This document shows, one piece after another, positions 8,630 through 17,948 of a DNA stretch of 64,000 nt; position 1 is the first letter of the stretch; each line of letters begins with the position of its first letter. This DNA is from Syntrophales bacterium. Lineage in GTDB: Bacteria; Desulfobacterota; Syntrophia; Syntrophales; UBA2210. Position numbers and translations under genes: made by a program. The stretch spans positions 21,177 to 85,176 of the forward strand of contig JALOBE010000011.1 in assembly GCA_023228425.1 (NCBI GenBank). The letters are read 5' to 3'. Below the pieces are notes generated by a model. The model searched no databases, was not told where the DNA came from, and saw nothing but the letters and a program-made list of their open reading frames with translations.

Positions 8630-10125
8630 AGCAGCATCCCCCCCGTCAGGCTTTGGGCCACCATGCTTGCAAGCTCATGGAAGTGGAAGAACAGATCGGG
8701 ACACAGTCCTAGAAGGAGCGACAGAATCGCCGTGATGACCAGGGGAACCACCATGAACCTGGGTGCCTCGCCGTGGCCTTCGAGGCCTTCGCCCTTCATG
8801 AAATAGGCACGGTACACTATGGGGAAGAAGTATCCCGCGTTAAGCAGCCCGCTGATGAGAAAGATAGCCAGCACCACGAGCTGATCCGACTGCAGGGCTC
8901 CCATGCCCAGAAACCACTTGCTGACGAAGCCGTTTATAGGGGGCACCCCCGCAAGCCCCAGTGATCCGACGATGAAGGCCCCCATGGTCCAGGGCATGAT
9001 TTTTGCGATCCCGTTGAGCTGACTGATGTTTTCCCGGTGGAGGTTCACGTAGATGGCCCCGGCGCAGAAAAACAGCGTGATCTTCATGGTGGCGTGGGTG
9101 GCGATGTGCAGCATGCCTCCCAGGAATCCCGCGGGCGAGAGGAGCGCGGCTCCGAGGACTATATAGGAGAGATGTCCCACCGTGGAATAGGCGAGCCGCC
9201 TCTTCAGGTTGTCCTGCTTGAAGGCGATAAAGGACGCCAGCAGTATCGTCGCGCCGGCAAAAACGGCCAGGATGATGTTCAGGCCGTAGGCGGCCATGAC
9301 CTCGGGGCCGAAGACAAATCCCACTACGCGGATGACGCCGAAGACACCGGATTTGACAACGGCCACGGCGTGCAGCAGGGCACTGACCGGTGTGGGGGCT
9401 ATCATGGCCACGGGGAGCCAGCTGTGGAGCGGCATGATGCCGGCCTTGACGCCCACGCCCCCCAGGAAGAGGAAGAAGAGAGCCGTCATCGCTCCCTGGG
9501 AGAGGACGACGGTGCCGAATAACCCACCGGCCTTGAAATCTATGGTACCCGTCGCGAGATAGGTGAAGGCGGCACCGGCGATGAGAAGCAGGCCTGCCGA
9601 CAGTGTATAGAGGAGGTACTGCCGTCCGGCGCTGATTGCCTCCTTTGATTCTTTATGAATAACGAGAGGGTAGGTTGAAATTGTCAGAATTTCGTAGAAG
9701 ATGATAAAGGTCAGCAGGTTCGCCGAAAAAGCGATTCCCATGGTCGCCGAGAGACACATGGCAAAACTGGCGAAATAACGGGTCTGCTTATGCTCTTGAT
9801 TCCCGCGGACGTACCCGATGGAATAGAAGGACGTTACAATCCAGAGCCCCGAGGAAATCAGCGCGAAGAAGACGCCGAAAGGATCGGCTTTGAGAGCCAG
9901 GTCAATACCGGGTGAAATTTCCAGCAGATGAAGAGCGGCGCTGCGTCCTTCAAGGGCGCCGGGTAACAATGAAAGCACCAGGAGGAACTTGCTTACCGCG
10001 GCTATGATGGTCCATGTTTCACGAAGGTTGGGCTTTGACGAACTCAGGAGAATGAGGGGCACCGCAGCCATGGAGACCAGCACCGCGTAGAGGGGAATAT
10101 GTGATACGTAGATCAGTTCATTCAT
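8626..10125 (-). CDS. Proton-translocating antiporter subunit (MrpD/NuoM type)
   Basis: This 499-residue pump subunit of the proton_antipo_M family has the membrane Glu in IIFYEILTISTY and the histidine/lysine pattern HIATHATMKITLFF. It is predicted to move H+ (or exchange it for Na+) in the membrane arm of an Mrp- or Mbh-like complex. The start is the ATG at 10125, four bases after the stop of the gene before it. It is one of three paralogous pumps in this operon. Confidence 0.87.
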   Translation of the reverse strand: MNELIYVSHIPLYAVLVSMAAVPLILLSSSKPNLRETWTIIAAVSKFLLVLSLLPGALEGRSAALHLLEISPGIDLALKADPFGVFFALISSGLWIVTSFYSIGYVRGNQEHKQTRYFASFAMCLSATMGIAFSANLLTFIIFYEILTISTYPLVIHKESKEAISAGRQYLLYTLSAGLLLIAGAAFTYLATGTIDFKAGGLFGTVVLSQGAMTALFFLFLGGVGVKAGIMPLHSWLPVAMIAPTPVSALLHAVAVVKSGVFGVIRVVGFVFGPEVMAAYGLNIILAVFAGATILLASFIAFKQDNLKRRLAYSTVGHLSYIVLGAALLSPAGFLGGMLHIATHATMKITLFFCAGAIYVNLHRENISQLNGIAKIMPWTMGAFIVGSLGLAGVPPINGFVSKWFLGMGALQSDQLVVLAIFLISGLLNAGYFFPIVYRAYFMKGEGLEGHGEAPRFMVVPLVITAILSLLLGLCPDLFFHFHELASMVAQSLTGGMLL

Positions 10126-10128
10126 GAG

Positions 10129-11673
10129 TTACAGGCCCAGGGGAATCATTGGTTTAATAAGCGTTGTGACTATGACGGCGTTAAAAATGCCAAGCAGGAG
10201 CAACGCCACGGCAAATATAATGACCGGGACCAGCATGGACGGACCCGGCTCACCACTGCCGAAGGTAACCGCTTCCTCTTCCGGGGCAGCCTGGTGATCA
10301 TCCCGGCCGCCGCTGTGTTGATCATTTACTGTTTTATCGGAAGGTGATTTCATATATACTTTTTCGATAACCCTGAAGAAGTAAACCGCGTTGAGAAGGC
10401 TGCTCACCAAGATCACCCCGAGGAAAATCCATTGGGAGTTCTCGATGGTTGCCAGGGCCAGGTACCACTTGCTGAAAAATCCGGCCAGCGGCGGCAGCCC
10501 GACCATGGAGATGGCCGCTACGGTAAAGGCCGCCATGGTAAAGGGCATTTTAACCCGGTAGGAGCTGTCGAACCGGGAGATGTCGGAATGTCCCATGTGG
10601 ACCCTCATGTTCGCCGCCACGAGGAAGAGGCAGGCCTTCATGGTCGCGTGGTTCACCACGTGCAGCACGGCCCCGATGAACCCCAGGGGGTTTGCCATGC
10701 TGACGCCCAGGCCTATGTAGCCTACCTGGGCCACGCTGCTGTATGCCAGCATACGCTTCAATTCACTCTGGGCGATGGCGAGTATGGAACCGTAAATAAT
10801 GCCCGCCGCGGAAAGCCATCCCAGGATCGTGAGAACAGGAATGCCCTTGCTGACAAGGTTTGCTCCGTAAACAAAGAACAGCGCCCTGATCAGAATGTAT
10901 GAAGCCACTTTTGTTCCGATAGGCGCGATCAGCGCCGAGGTCGTTGAAGGGGCCAGCGTGTAAGCGTCCGGCAGCCATCCGTGCAGGGGGAAAATGGCCA
11001 TCTTGATTGCAATGCCCACAACCATGAAAACAAGGGCGATAATGATGGCCGGGTCGTTGTGGGGCTGCAGCAGGGGGATGATGAGCGCCAGGTCGGCCAT
11101 GTTCAGGGATCCCGTGTTTATATAGAGGAAGCCCAGGCCGAGGAGATAGAAGGAGGCTCCCACGGTACCGAGGATGAGGTACCGCAAGGCGGCGAAGGCC
11201 GACCCCCGTTCTCCGGTCGCGACGAGTCCATAGGACGCGAGAGAAGCGATTTCAAGAAACACGAAGAGGTTGAAGAAGTCACCGGTTATAACAATACCGT
11301 TGAGGCCCAGCATGAGCAGCATGGCCACGGAATAGTAAGGAACAACCTTCCTCACGAGTTCGATCTTGTTTACGTGGAGGGAATGGACCAGCACGATGGT
11401 GGCCACGATGTTGATGACCACGGCCACGAAGCCTGACAGATGGTCAATGGAATATTCAATGCCGAGGGGCGGAATCCAGCCGCCGAAATGGTAGTGCAGG
11501 GGACCGTACCGGACCACGTGAACAAGCATACCCACGGAGACGGCCGAGGCGAGGGCCGCCGCCGCTACCGCCATGGGGTAGGCGTACTGCCGGTACTTGA
11601 TCTTCGTCAGGGCGATAAGCAGGCACGCCGTGAGGTAGATAACCGGTATGAGTGCGGGAGCGTTTCTTACCAT
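10129..11673 (-). CDS. mnhD: Monovalent cation/H+ antiporter subunit D
   Basis: This 514-residue proton_antipo_M protein has FVFLEIASLASYG and HVVNHATMKACLF as key membrane motifs. It directly follows mnhC, as MrpD follows MrpC in Mrp operons, and overlaps it by 7 bp. A hydrophilic insert near residues 435-470, rich in D, H and E, precedes the last two membrane helices and is not typical of short MrpD proteins. Confidence 0.88.
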   Translation of the reverse strand: MVRNAPALIPVIYLTACLLIALTKIKYRQYAYPMAVAAAALASAVSVGMLVHVVRYGPLHYHFGGWIPPLGIEYSIDHLSGFVAVVINIVATIVLVHSLHVNKIELVRKVVPYYSVAMLLMLGLNGIVITGDFFNLFVFLEIASLASYGLVATGERGSAFAALRYLILGTVGASFYLLGLGFLYINTGSLNMADLALIIPLLQPHNDPAIIIALVFMVVGIAIKMAIFPLHGWLPDAYTLAPSTTSALIAPIGTKVASYILIRALFFVYGANLVSKGIPVLTILGWLSAAGIIYGSILAIAQSELKRMLAYSSVAQVGYIGLGVSMANPLGFIGAVLHVVNHATMKACLFLVAANMRVHMGHSDISRFDSSYRVKMPFTMAAFTVAAISMVGLPPLAGFFSKWYLALATIENSQWIFLGVILVSSLLNAVYFFRVIEKVYMKSPSDKTVNDQHSGGRDDHQAAPEEEAVTFGSGEPGPSMLVPVIIFAVALLLLGIFNAVIVTTLIKPMIPLGL

Positions 11674-12038
11674 CGCTTCATTTCTTCGATCAGTTTTTCT
11701 TCGTCGACCGTCTTGTAGTGTTTATAAATGATAATCAGGAGAGCGTAGGCCACACCCGTCGTCGCGACACCCACAACGATCGCCGTCAGCATCAGCGTGT
11801 GGGGAAGCGGGTTGATGTAAAGAGCCGTGCTTCCAAGTCCGATGTCCGGGTCGTATATGGGAACGGTGGCGTTCCACTTAACGGCGCAGGACACCCAGAA
11901 TAAAATGATGGCCCCCTGGAAGATGTTCAGGCCGATGATCTGCTTCACCAGGTTCCTCATGAACAGAACCGCGTAGAGTCCTATACAGAGGAGGACGAAG
12001 ACAAAAAAGTAGCTGTAGTGTCCGAGCAAGAATTCCAT
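11667..12038 (-). CDS. mnhC: Cation/H+ antiporter subunit C (NuoK-like)
   Basis: This small 123-residue protein has three membrane helices of the MrpC/NuoK family. It includes the GLNIFQGAIILFW and TALMLTAIVVGVAT-like region (here HTLMLTAIVVGVATTG) with the conserved small and polar residues of helix 3. It lies between mnhB and mnhD in the same order as standard mrp operons. Confidence 0.93.
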   Translation of the reverse strand: MEFLLGHYSYFFVFVLLCIGLYAVLFMRNLVKQIIGLNIFQGAIILFWVSCAVKWNATVPIYDPDIGLGSTALYINPLPHTLMLTAIVVGVATTGVAYALLIIIYKHYKTVDEEKLIEEMKRW

Positions 12039-12040
12039 CG

Positions 12041-12505
12041 TTATTCGTCTTCCCTTCGATACAGTTCCCGGGGTTCATCTTCTTCCAGAAGGTCATCGTA
12101 GATGGAAACCAGTATACCCATGACGGCGAGCCCGATGCCGACCTCGACGACAAGGATGCCGAGCGACCTGAGCATGGGGCCGTCAACGCCGGGAATGATG
12201 AAATGGGCGTAATTCAGCACTTCTCCGCCGTTAAGCATGCATATCACGCCGACGCCGAAGAAAATTGAAACTCCCACGACGCCGATCGGAGTACCCCAGA
12301 TTCTTCTGAACTGGAGCTCCGATATGCGGCTTCCGGCAGTCAGGCGGATCAGGAGGATGCTTGCCGCCAGCAGGGCGCCTCCCTGAAATCCTCCACCGGG
12401 ACCGTAGTGGCCGTGAGCGATGACGTAGGCCCCGAACATCATGATGAAGGGGCTGATCATTCTGCTAACGATTATGACGATCGGACTTTCGTCTCTCTCT
12501 TTCAC
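12041..12505 (-). CDS. mnhB: Cation/H+ antiporter subunit B
   Basis: This 154-residue MrpB/MnhB-family membrane protein carries the signature HGHYGPGGGFQGGAL. The start at 12505 overlaps the end of the upstream mbhDE-like gene by 41 bp. No later start keeps the conserved N-terminal helix, so the overlap appears real. The C-terminus is a charged tail (EEDEPRELYRREDE). Confidence 0.92.
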   Translation of the reverse strand: MKERDESPIVIIVSRMISPFIMMFGAYVIAHGHYGPGGGFQGGALLAASILLIRLTAGSRISELQFRRIWGTPIGVVGVSIFFGVGVICMLNGGEVLNYAHFIIPGVDGPMLRSLGILVVEVGIGLAVMGILVSIYDDLLEEDEPRELYRREDE

Positions 12506-13061
12506 GTGGACCCCTCGTCGTTCTCAATAAAAGGAAACAGATCAACCCCGCCGTGAGGATGACAACTTCTTCCCCGAGCGTATCGTAGCCTCTGTAGTCG
12601 GCCAGGATGACCGCCACCATGTTCGGTGTCGCCGCGTCATCGTAGGCGTTCAGTATATAGTGGGTGGCCGCGTTGGGCGTTCCGGCGATGCTTGTTTCAG
12701 CGTTCAGCGGCGCGTAGGCATCGCCCCTGTTCGGAAGGCCGCTTGAACCGTAGATAAGAACTGCCCCGAAGGCGACAAGAGCAACAAGCCTCAAGATCCT
12801 GAACCGGGACTGTTTTTTTTCGATCGCTATCGGTGACGTCTTAAAGATGGCGATGATGATGAACAGTCCCGTCACACCGGCGCCGACAACGGATTCCGTG
12901 AAGCCCACGTCGATGGATCCCATGGAAATATACGCCAGGGCCATGAGGAAGCTGAAGATCGTCAGGTTGACCGCCGCCGTCAGGATGTTCTTCGACAAGA
13001 CGGCCACCCAGGCCGTCAAGACGATAAAAACCATCAGTGTGATTTCAAGTTGCCAGTACAT
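12465..13061 (-). CDS. Fused MbhD (DUF4040) and MbhE-like subunit
   Basis: This 198-residue membrane protein matches the C-terminal part of MrpA. An MbhD/DUF4040 domain (residues 1-75, with VNLTIFSFLMALAYISMGSIDVGFTE) is fused to an MbhE-like domain (residues 85-185, with DYRGYDTLGEEVVILTA). In Mbh hydrogenases and in some Mrp complexes these are two separate genes or part of MrpA. The NuoL-like half is encoded at the far end of this operon, so MrpA is effectively split. Its start directly follows mnhG. Confidence 0.85.
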   Translation of the reverse strand: MYWQLEITLMVFIVLTAWVAVLSKNILTAAVNLTIFSFLMALAYISMGSIDVGFTESVVGAGVTGLFIIIAIFKTSPIAIEKKQSRFRILRLVALVAFGAVLIYGSSGLPNRGDAYAPLNAETSIAGTPNAATHYILNAYDDAATPNMVAVILADYRGYDTLGEEVVILTAGLICFLLLRTTRGPRERERRKSDRHNR

Positions 13062-13388
13062 TTATTTTTTTTCATCCCCCCCGGCAGGGCCGAACCACGG
13101 TTTGAGTCCTCCCCTGTAGGCGGCCCGTGCTATGGCATGGGATCCCGTGGGGGTCGCGTGAGCCACGAAAAGAATGGCAATGAACAGTTTGCCGCTGTTC
13201 AGCGAGAAGCCCTCGTAGATCATCAGCCCCCCAAGTACAAGAATGATTCCCAGGGTATCACCCACGCTGACCGCGTGGGCCCGGGAGTAGAAATCGGGAA
13301 ACTTGATGATGCCCAGGCTTCCCACGAAGAGAAAGAAGGCGCCCATAATGATGCACGCCGCTGCCAGTATGATTTGAATCTCGATCAT
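13062..13388 (-). CDS. mnhG: Cation/H+ antiporter subunit G
   Basis: This MrpG/MnhG family protein has 108 residues with three membrane helices. It includes the conserved GSLGIIKFPDFYSRAHAVS and the HATPTGSHAIARAAY end. The frame extends further upstream, but the correct start is the ATG at 13388, which follows an aaaggagaagga ribosome-binding site and overlaps the stop of mnhF. The upstream extension overlaps mnhF and is not protein-like. Confidence 0.93.
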   Translation of the reverse strand: MIEIQIILAAACIIMGAFFLFVGSLGIIKFPDFYSRAHAVSVGDTLGIILVLGGLMIYEGFSLNSGKLFIAILFVAHATPTGSHAIARAAYRGGLKPWFGPAGGDEKK

Positions 13389-13660
13389 TCCTTCTCCTTT
13401 TTTCTCGCAGAGTTGAGATACTTGGCTATCGCGAGTGTTCCGAGAAAGTTCAGGATCGCGTAGGCGAGGGTAATATCCAGGAACATGTCGAACCTGTCGT
13501 ATATGTTGCCGATGATTAAGATCAGGACCAGCGTTTTGGTTCCGATGGATCCGGCTCCGAGAATTCTGTCGAAGAGCGTCGGTCCGACATACATCCGGTA
13601 GAGCGGCATCAGTATGATGATGGTCAGGATAACAGCTGTGTAGAGGAAGAACGTCTGCAT
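13385..13660 (-). CDS. mnhF: Cation/H+ antiporter subunit F
   Basis: This 91-residue MrpF-family protein has three hydrophobic helices and the conserved YRMYVGPTLFDRILGAGSIG and DITLAYAILNFLGTLA segments. It is coupled by single-base and 4-bp overlaps to mnhE and mnhG. Confidence 0.93.
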   Translation of the reverse strand: MQTFFLYTAVILTIIILMPLYRMYVGPTLFDRILGAGSIGTKTLVLILIIGNIYDRFDMFLDITLAYAILNFLGTLAIAKYLNSARKKEKE

Positions 13661-14220
13661 CAGAAATCATCCGCCCGTAGCACGTCATAGTCGATCATCA
13701 TGGTTCCGCCGTCGGGATCGTAGAGTTTGCCCACGCGGTCCGGCATGTCGCTGTTGATGATTCCTTCCGACGACTGATCCGTCAGCGCGTGGACCAGGAA
13801 CTCGTCGCCGACGAGGTCGATCGTCAGTGTTCCCGGTGTGAGGGTAATGGAATTGGCCAGGATGACCCGCGACGTGTTAGAGGGCAGTCTTGTCCTGAAA
13901 CGCACCAGGGACATGTTCAGGGGATCCCCCGGCGTAAGTATGACGCGGGCCACGTGAAGGGCCGCCTGGATGATCTGCCAGACCATCCAGGGGAAATAGC
14001 TGAAATGAAAATATCCCAGTCGAAGCTGGGGACGTTTCTCCGCGGCCGGGTAAAACCGTTCCCGCAGAAGTTTCCGGTCAAGCCAGAAGACCAGGGCGAC
14101 GGAGATGACTCCCATGGAGATGTGGAAAACGTCAAAGTAGCCGCTCATCACAAGCCAGAAGGCCATCATCAAAAGCAGCAGAACGGCATTGTTTTTTGGT
14201 GGATGTGGATTGTTTTTCAC
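13660..14220 (-). CDS. mnhE: Cation/H+ antiporter subunit E
   Basis: This MrpE-family protein has 186 residues. Two or three membrane helices are followed by a soluble C-terminal half with the typical ILANSITLTPGTLTIDL segment. It is the first gene of the ten-gene minus-strand operon. The sequence upstream (14221-14300) has no clear consensus promoter, so the operon's start signal is unresolved. Confidence 0.92.
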   Translation of the reverse strand: MKNNPHPPKNNAVLLLLMMAFWLVMSGYFDVFHISMGVISVALVFWLDRKLLRERFYPAAEKRPQLRLGYFHFSYFPWMVWQIIQAALHVARVILTPGDPLNMSLVRFRTRLPSNTSRVILANSITLTPGTLTIDLVGDEFLVHALTDQSSEGIINSDMPDRVGKLYDPDGGTMMIDYDVLRADDF

Positions 14221-14379
14221 GCTTGGTTACCCTGCCTCACAATAACCACTTCTTGTATATCGACCGGGCAAAATGAACGATCCGCTTTGACTGGGCCATC
14301 CATAATCCATCAAATGCCTCATGTCAAGGGTAAAAAACCCTTACTTTGTGGTTTTCCCCCTTTCATGCGCTCTTTACAT

Positions 14380-14408
14380 TTTACATGGGAAGGTCAATAT
14401 ACTATAGA
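14380..14408 (+). promoter_or_regulatory. Candidate promoter for pgpA-cinA-thpR
   Basis: TTTACA (14380-14385), a 17-bp spacer and TATAGA (14403-14408) match a sigma70-type promoter. An overlapping alternative is TTTACA at 14373 with TATACT at 14398 (19-bp spacer). It lies about 75 bp before the pgpA start. Confidence 0.45.
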
Positions 14409-14481
14409 GTCCTCGTGTGAAAGGCCGACAGCGGAGCGAACCGGGAGCGGCGCGCGCCGCGGTGTCGTGAAACGTGATCCA

Positions 14482-14934
14482 ATGGGAGTGACCTTTATAA
14501 AAATTGCGGCCACGGGCCTCGGCGTCGGCATGTCGCCCGTTGCTCCCGGAACCCTGGGAACGATCGTCGGAATACCGCTGTATCTCGTCTTTTCCGTCCT
14601 TCCTCCGCCCCTCTGTTTTCTCTGCGTTCTGGTCTTCATATTCTTTGCCGTCCACGTGTCGGCCGAGGCGGAGCGGCTGTTCCGGGAACGTGATTCCTCG
14701 AAGATCGTCATCGATGAGATCGCCGGGTACCTGGTTGTCATGATGTTCGTGCCGCCCTCGGTGTTCACCGTCGTTGCGGGTTTTCTTTTATTCCGGTTCT
14801 TCGATATATTGAAACCCTTTCCGATCAGGATCATCGAGAAGCGACTTCCCGGAGGGTTCGGGGTAGTCGGCGATGACGTGGCGGCGGGAATTTACGGGGC
14901 CGTGATTCTGAACATCCTGATACGGCTGATCTGA
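14482..14934 (+). CDS. pgpA: Phosphatidylglycerophosphatase A family protein
   Basis: PgpA removes the phosphate from phosphatidylglycerophosphate to give phosphatidylglycerol in the inner membrane. The 150-residue protein has the family motifs GxSPVAPGTLGT near the N-terminus, VIDEIAGY in the middle and DDVAAGIY near the end, with hydrophobic helices between. The frame runs far upstream against the mnhE gene, but only the part from the ATG at 14482 is PgpA-like. An in-frame GTG at 14466 is an alternative start. It opens the common pgpA-cinA-thpR-recA gene order. Confidence 0.9.
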   Translation: MGVTFIKIAATGLGVGMSPVAPGTLGTIVGIPLYLVFSVLPPPLCFLCVLVFIFFAVHVSAEAERLFRERDSSKIVIDEIAGYLVVMMFVPPSVFTVVAGFLLFRFFDILKPFPIRIIEKRLPGGFGVVGDDVAAGIYGAVILNILIRLI

Positions 14935-14974
14935 TGTGAGAGGTACCGGCGGGAAATCCGGGGGGGCATCCGTC

Positions 14975-16231
14975 ATGAAAGCGGGATTGCTTATTATAGG
15001 GGATGAACTGACGGGAGGGTCGATCCCGGACGTCAATTCTTCCTTCATCGCGGGAGAGCTTGACCTCTCCGGGTGGGATGTTTCGACGATTCTTCTGACG
15101 GGTGATGACCCCGAAGCGATAGCGAACGGCCTGGAATATCTGCTTTCCCGGTCCGATGCCGTCATCGTTTCCGGCGGCCTCGGACCGACGGCGGATGACA
15201 TAACAACCGCCGCCATCGCGGCCGCATTCAACCTTCCCCTCGATGAGAATCGGGAAATCCTGGCGCGCCTGAAAGAACGCTTCAGTTCTTTCGGTATCCC
15301 CTGGACGGAAAACAACGCCAAACAGGCGTGGTTTCCCCGGGGAGCGGGAATTATCGAGAATCCCGCGGGCACGGCTCCGGGTTTTTACCTTAAACGGGAG
15401 GACAAGGCGGTGATTGTGGTTCCCGGTGTCCCCCGGGAGGTCCGACAGATGGTTCCCCGGGGCGTGCTGCCGCTCCTGGAGCGTGATTTTCCCGTGACCG
15501 GGGGGGAAAAGGCCCGAAAGACGATTCGAATCTTCGGGCTTTCAGAATCCCGGGTGGATGAAATAATAGCCGGTATGGGCCCTTTCCCCGGTGTTACCTT
15601 AGGGTTCTATCCCCGTTTTCCGGAAAACCACCTGGTACTCCTGGCCCGGGGTCGGGGCAGGAACGAGGCGGTCGCCCGTCTGGATGAAGCGGCAAGGCGG
15701 ATTCATGAAGCGCTCGGTCCTTATATCTACGGTCTCGATGACGAAACACTGGAAGGTGTCGTCGCCCGGATTCTCACTGAACGGGCTCTCACCCTGTCCG
15801 TCGCCGAATCCTTCACCGGCGGGCTCATAACGGATCGTCTCACCGACATTCCCGGCAGTTCCCTCTTTCTGGAACGAGGGGTCGTCGCCTACAGCAATGA
15901 GTCGAAGGTGCATCTTCTGGGTGTGCCTCCGGACGTTATCCAACGGCATGGTGCCGTGTCCCGCGAAACGGCCCGGCTGATGGCCCGGGGGATACGGGCC
16001 TCGGCAGGAACGGACCTGGGGCTGTCAACCACGGGGATTGCCGGCCCATCGGGAGGAAGCGCGGAAAAACCCCTGGGGACGGTCTATATCGCCCTTGCCG
16101 ACAGACAACGTGTCGTCTGCCGGAAGGCGCGGATTCGCCGGGGGCGGCGGGACATAAAGAAAATCGGTTCCAGCATGGCGCTGGAGATGGTACACAAATA
16201 CTTGACAGGAACGCAAGTCTGTGATGAATAG
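14975..16231 (+). CDS. cinA: CinA: nucleotide pyrophosphatase / NMN deamidase
   Basis: This is a full-length two-domain CinA of 418 residues. The N-terminal MoaB/MogA-like domain (residues 1-170, GDELTGG and SGGLGPTADD) acts on ADP-ribose-type pyrophosphates. The C-terminal PncC-like domain (about 255-410, AESFTGG, STTGIAGP) is the nicotinamide mononucleotide deamidase. The frame is open from a GTG at 14936, but the ATG at 14975 gives the usual M-K-A-G-L-L-I-I-G-D-E-L start and is preferred. Its end overlaps thpR. Confidence 0.94.
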   Translation: MKAGLLIIGDELTGGSIPDVNSSFIAGELDLSGWDVSTILLTGDDPEAIANGLEYLLSRSDAVIVSGGLGPTADDITTAAIAAAFNLPLDENREILARLKERFSSFGIPWTENNAKQAWFPRGAGIIENPAGTAPGFYLKREDKAVIVVPGVPREVRQMVPRGVLPLLERDFPVTGGEKARKTIRIFGLSESRVDEIIAGMGPFPGVTLGFYPRFPENHLVLLARGRGRNEAVARLDEAARRIHEALGPYIYGLDDETLEGVVARILTERALTLSVAESFTGGLITDRLTDIPGSSLFLERGVVAYSNESKVHLLGVPPDVIQRHGAVSRETARLMARGIRASAGTDLGLSTTGIAGPSGGSAEKPLGTVYIALADRQRVVCRKARIRRGRRDIKKIGSSMALEMVHKYLTGTQVCDE

Positions 16232-16808
16232 ACAGAGCATGCGGATGTTCATCGCCGTTGAGCTTCCCGGACCCGTCGTCGATTACCTCGAAATGGTTCA
16301 GAACCGGTTGAAAGGAAGGCTCGGCGGCGTTCGGTGGGTCGCTCCCTCTTCGATTCACCTGACTCTGAAATTTCTTGGCGATACCGATTCCGGACTACTC
16401 GAGATCCTGTCCCGGGCCGTGAGAAAACACACGGATTCTCAAAAGACAATCACCCTCTCCCTGGCGGAAGTGGGAGTATTCCCGGACGTGACCAGGCCCA
16501 GGACCATCTGGGTCGGTCTCGGCGGGGACACAGCGGTCCTTTCCGGGCTCCGGAAACGCATCGAATCGGAGCTTGACGCACTCGGCTGCAGGAAGGAAAA
16601 ACGGTCCTTCAAGCCCCATGTGACCCTGGGACGCGTCACATCAGTCATGGAGGCGGTCCCGGGACTGAAGGAAGCCATGGACCTGCAGAAAACGGGGGAA
16701 GAGCCCTCCTTTACCGTACGCGGGCTGACACTGTTCAGAAGTGACCTGCACCCCCGGGGCGCTCGGTACACCCCTCTGGAACGGTACCCCTTCGGAGATG
16801 AAATATGA
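16224..16808 (+). CDS. thpR: RNA 2',3'-cyclic phosphodiesterase (2H family)
   Basis: This 2H phosphoesterase has two catalytic histidine motifs, H-L-T-L-K-F-L-G and H-V-T-L-G-R. It hydrolyses 2',3'-cyclic phosphates on RNA ends. The length (194 residues from this ATG) is normal. The start is uncertain: a GTG at 16221 and an ATG at 16239 are also in frame, and all lie within or next to the end of cinA, which fits coupled translation. Confidence 0.92.
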   Translation: MNRQSMRMFIAVELPGPVVDYLEMVQNRLKGRLGGVRWVAPSSIHLTLKFLGDTDSGLLEILSRAVRKHTDSQKTITLSLAEVGVFPDVTRPRTIWVGLGGDTAVLSGLRKRIESELDALGCRKEKRSFKPHVTLGRVTSVMEAVPGLKEAMDLQKTGEEPSFTVRGLTLFRSDLHPRGARYTPLERYPFGDEI

Positions 16809-16910
16809 GGGAATCCCGGGTATTCGCGGAGAACCTCTCTCCTCGGGAGACGGGTGAATGGGGTCGAAACTAGTGTGAATACTATACGAAATACGAAAGG
16901 GGAGCATCAC

Positions 16911-17948
16911 ATGGCGGTACATTCGGAACGGGGAAAAGCGGTAGACCTTGCGATTTCGCAGATAGAAAAGCAGTTCGGGAAGGGATCCATCATGCGGCTC
17001 GGGAGCGGTGACGTTGTTTCCGACGTTCCCGCCATTCCCACGGGGGCCCTCAGCCTGGATCTCGCCCTCGGCGTGGGGGGCATTCCCCGCGGGCGGGTTA
17101 TCGAGATCTTCGGCCCCGAATCGGGGGGCAAGACAACCCTGGCCCTCCATGTTATCGCGGAAGCCCAGAAAGAGGGAGGACTTGCCGCGTTCATCGACGC
17201 GGAGCACGCCCTCGACGTGACCTACGCCCGAAGAATCGGTGTCAACACCGACGACCTGCTCATCTCCCAGCCTGATTCGGGCGAGCAGGCCCTGGAAATC
17301 GCCGAAGTCCTCGTTCGAAGCGGGGCACTGGACGTCCTGGTGGTGGACTCCGTCGCGGCCCTGGTCCCCCGTTCCGAGCTTGAAGGGGACATGGGAGACG
17401 CCCAGATGGGACTTCAGGCCCGCCTCATGTCACAGGCCTTAAGAAAACTCACCGGCAGTATCAGTCGTTCAAAGACAACGGTCATTTTCATCAACCAGCT
17501 CAGAATGAAAATAGGCACTTTCTTCGGCAACCCCGAGACCACGACAGGCGGGAACGCCCTCAAGTTCTACGCTTCCATGCGCCTCGACATTCGCAGAACA
17601 ACATCCATCAAGATAGGTCAGGATCAGGTCGGCAACAGAACCAGGGTGAAGATCGTGAAGAACAAGGTGGCACCGCCCTTCAGGGAGGCCGAGTTCGACA
17701 TCATTTTCGGCACCGGCATTTCCCGTGAGGGTGACCTGCTCGACCTGGCCGGCGACAACGGCATTGTTGAAAAATCGGGGGCATGGTATTCCTTCGGCGG
17801 GGAACGTATCGGGCAGGGAAGAGAAAACGCGAAAAACTTCCTCAAAGAAAATCCCGACATAGCGGAGGCCATCGAAGCGAATCTTCGGAAAAAATTCCCT
17901 GTTCTGGCAAGAAAAAGTGGTGAAACCGCCGCTTCCGGTGAGGAATGA
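16911..17948 (+). CDS. recA: Recombinase RecA
   Basis: RecA is the strand-exchange and SOS coprotease filament protein. It has 345 residues with Walker A GPESGGKT at 68-75 and the VDSVAALVPR and FINQLRMKIG segments. The ATG at 16911 follows a good ribosome-binding site (aaggggag), and the 19 extra codons upstream are not RecA-like. No LexA-type operator was recognised in the 100-bp leader. The stop overlaps recX by 4 bp. Confidence 0.98.
   Translation: MAVHSERGKAVDLAISQIEKQFGKGSIMRLGSGDVVSDVPAIPTGALSLDLALGVGGIPRGRVIEIFGPESGGKTTLALHVIAEAQKEGGLAAFIDAEHALDVTYARRIGVNTDDLLISQPDSGEQALEIAEVLVRSGALDVLVVDSVAALVPRSELEGDMGDAQMGLQARLMSQALRKLTGSISRSKTTVIFINQLRMKIGTFFGNPETTTGGNALKFYASMRLDIRRTTSIKIGQDQVGNRTRVKIVKNKVAPPFREAEFDIIFGTGISREGDLLDLAGDNGIVEKSGAWYSFGGERIGQGRENAKNFLKENPDIAEAIEANLRKKFPVLARKSGETAASGEE

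Noticed and set aside
13389..13688. A 100-residue N-terminal extension of mnhG
   Set aside because: It lies over mnhF in another frame, and a good ribosome-binding site and the conserved start are at 13388.
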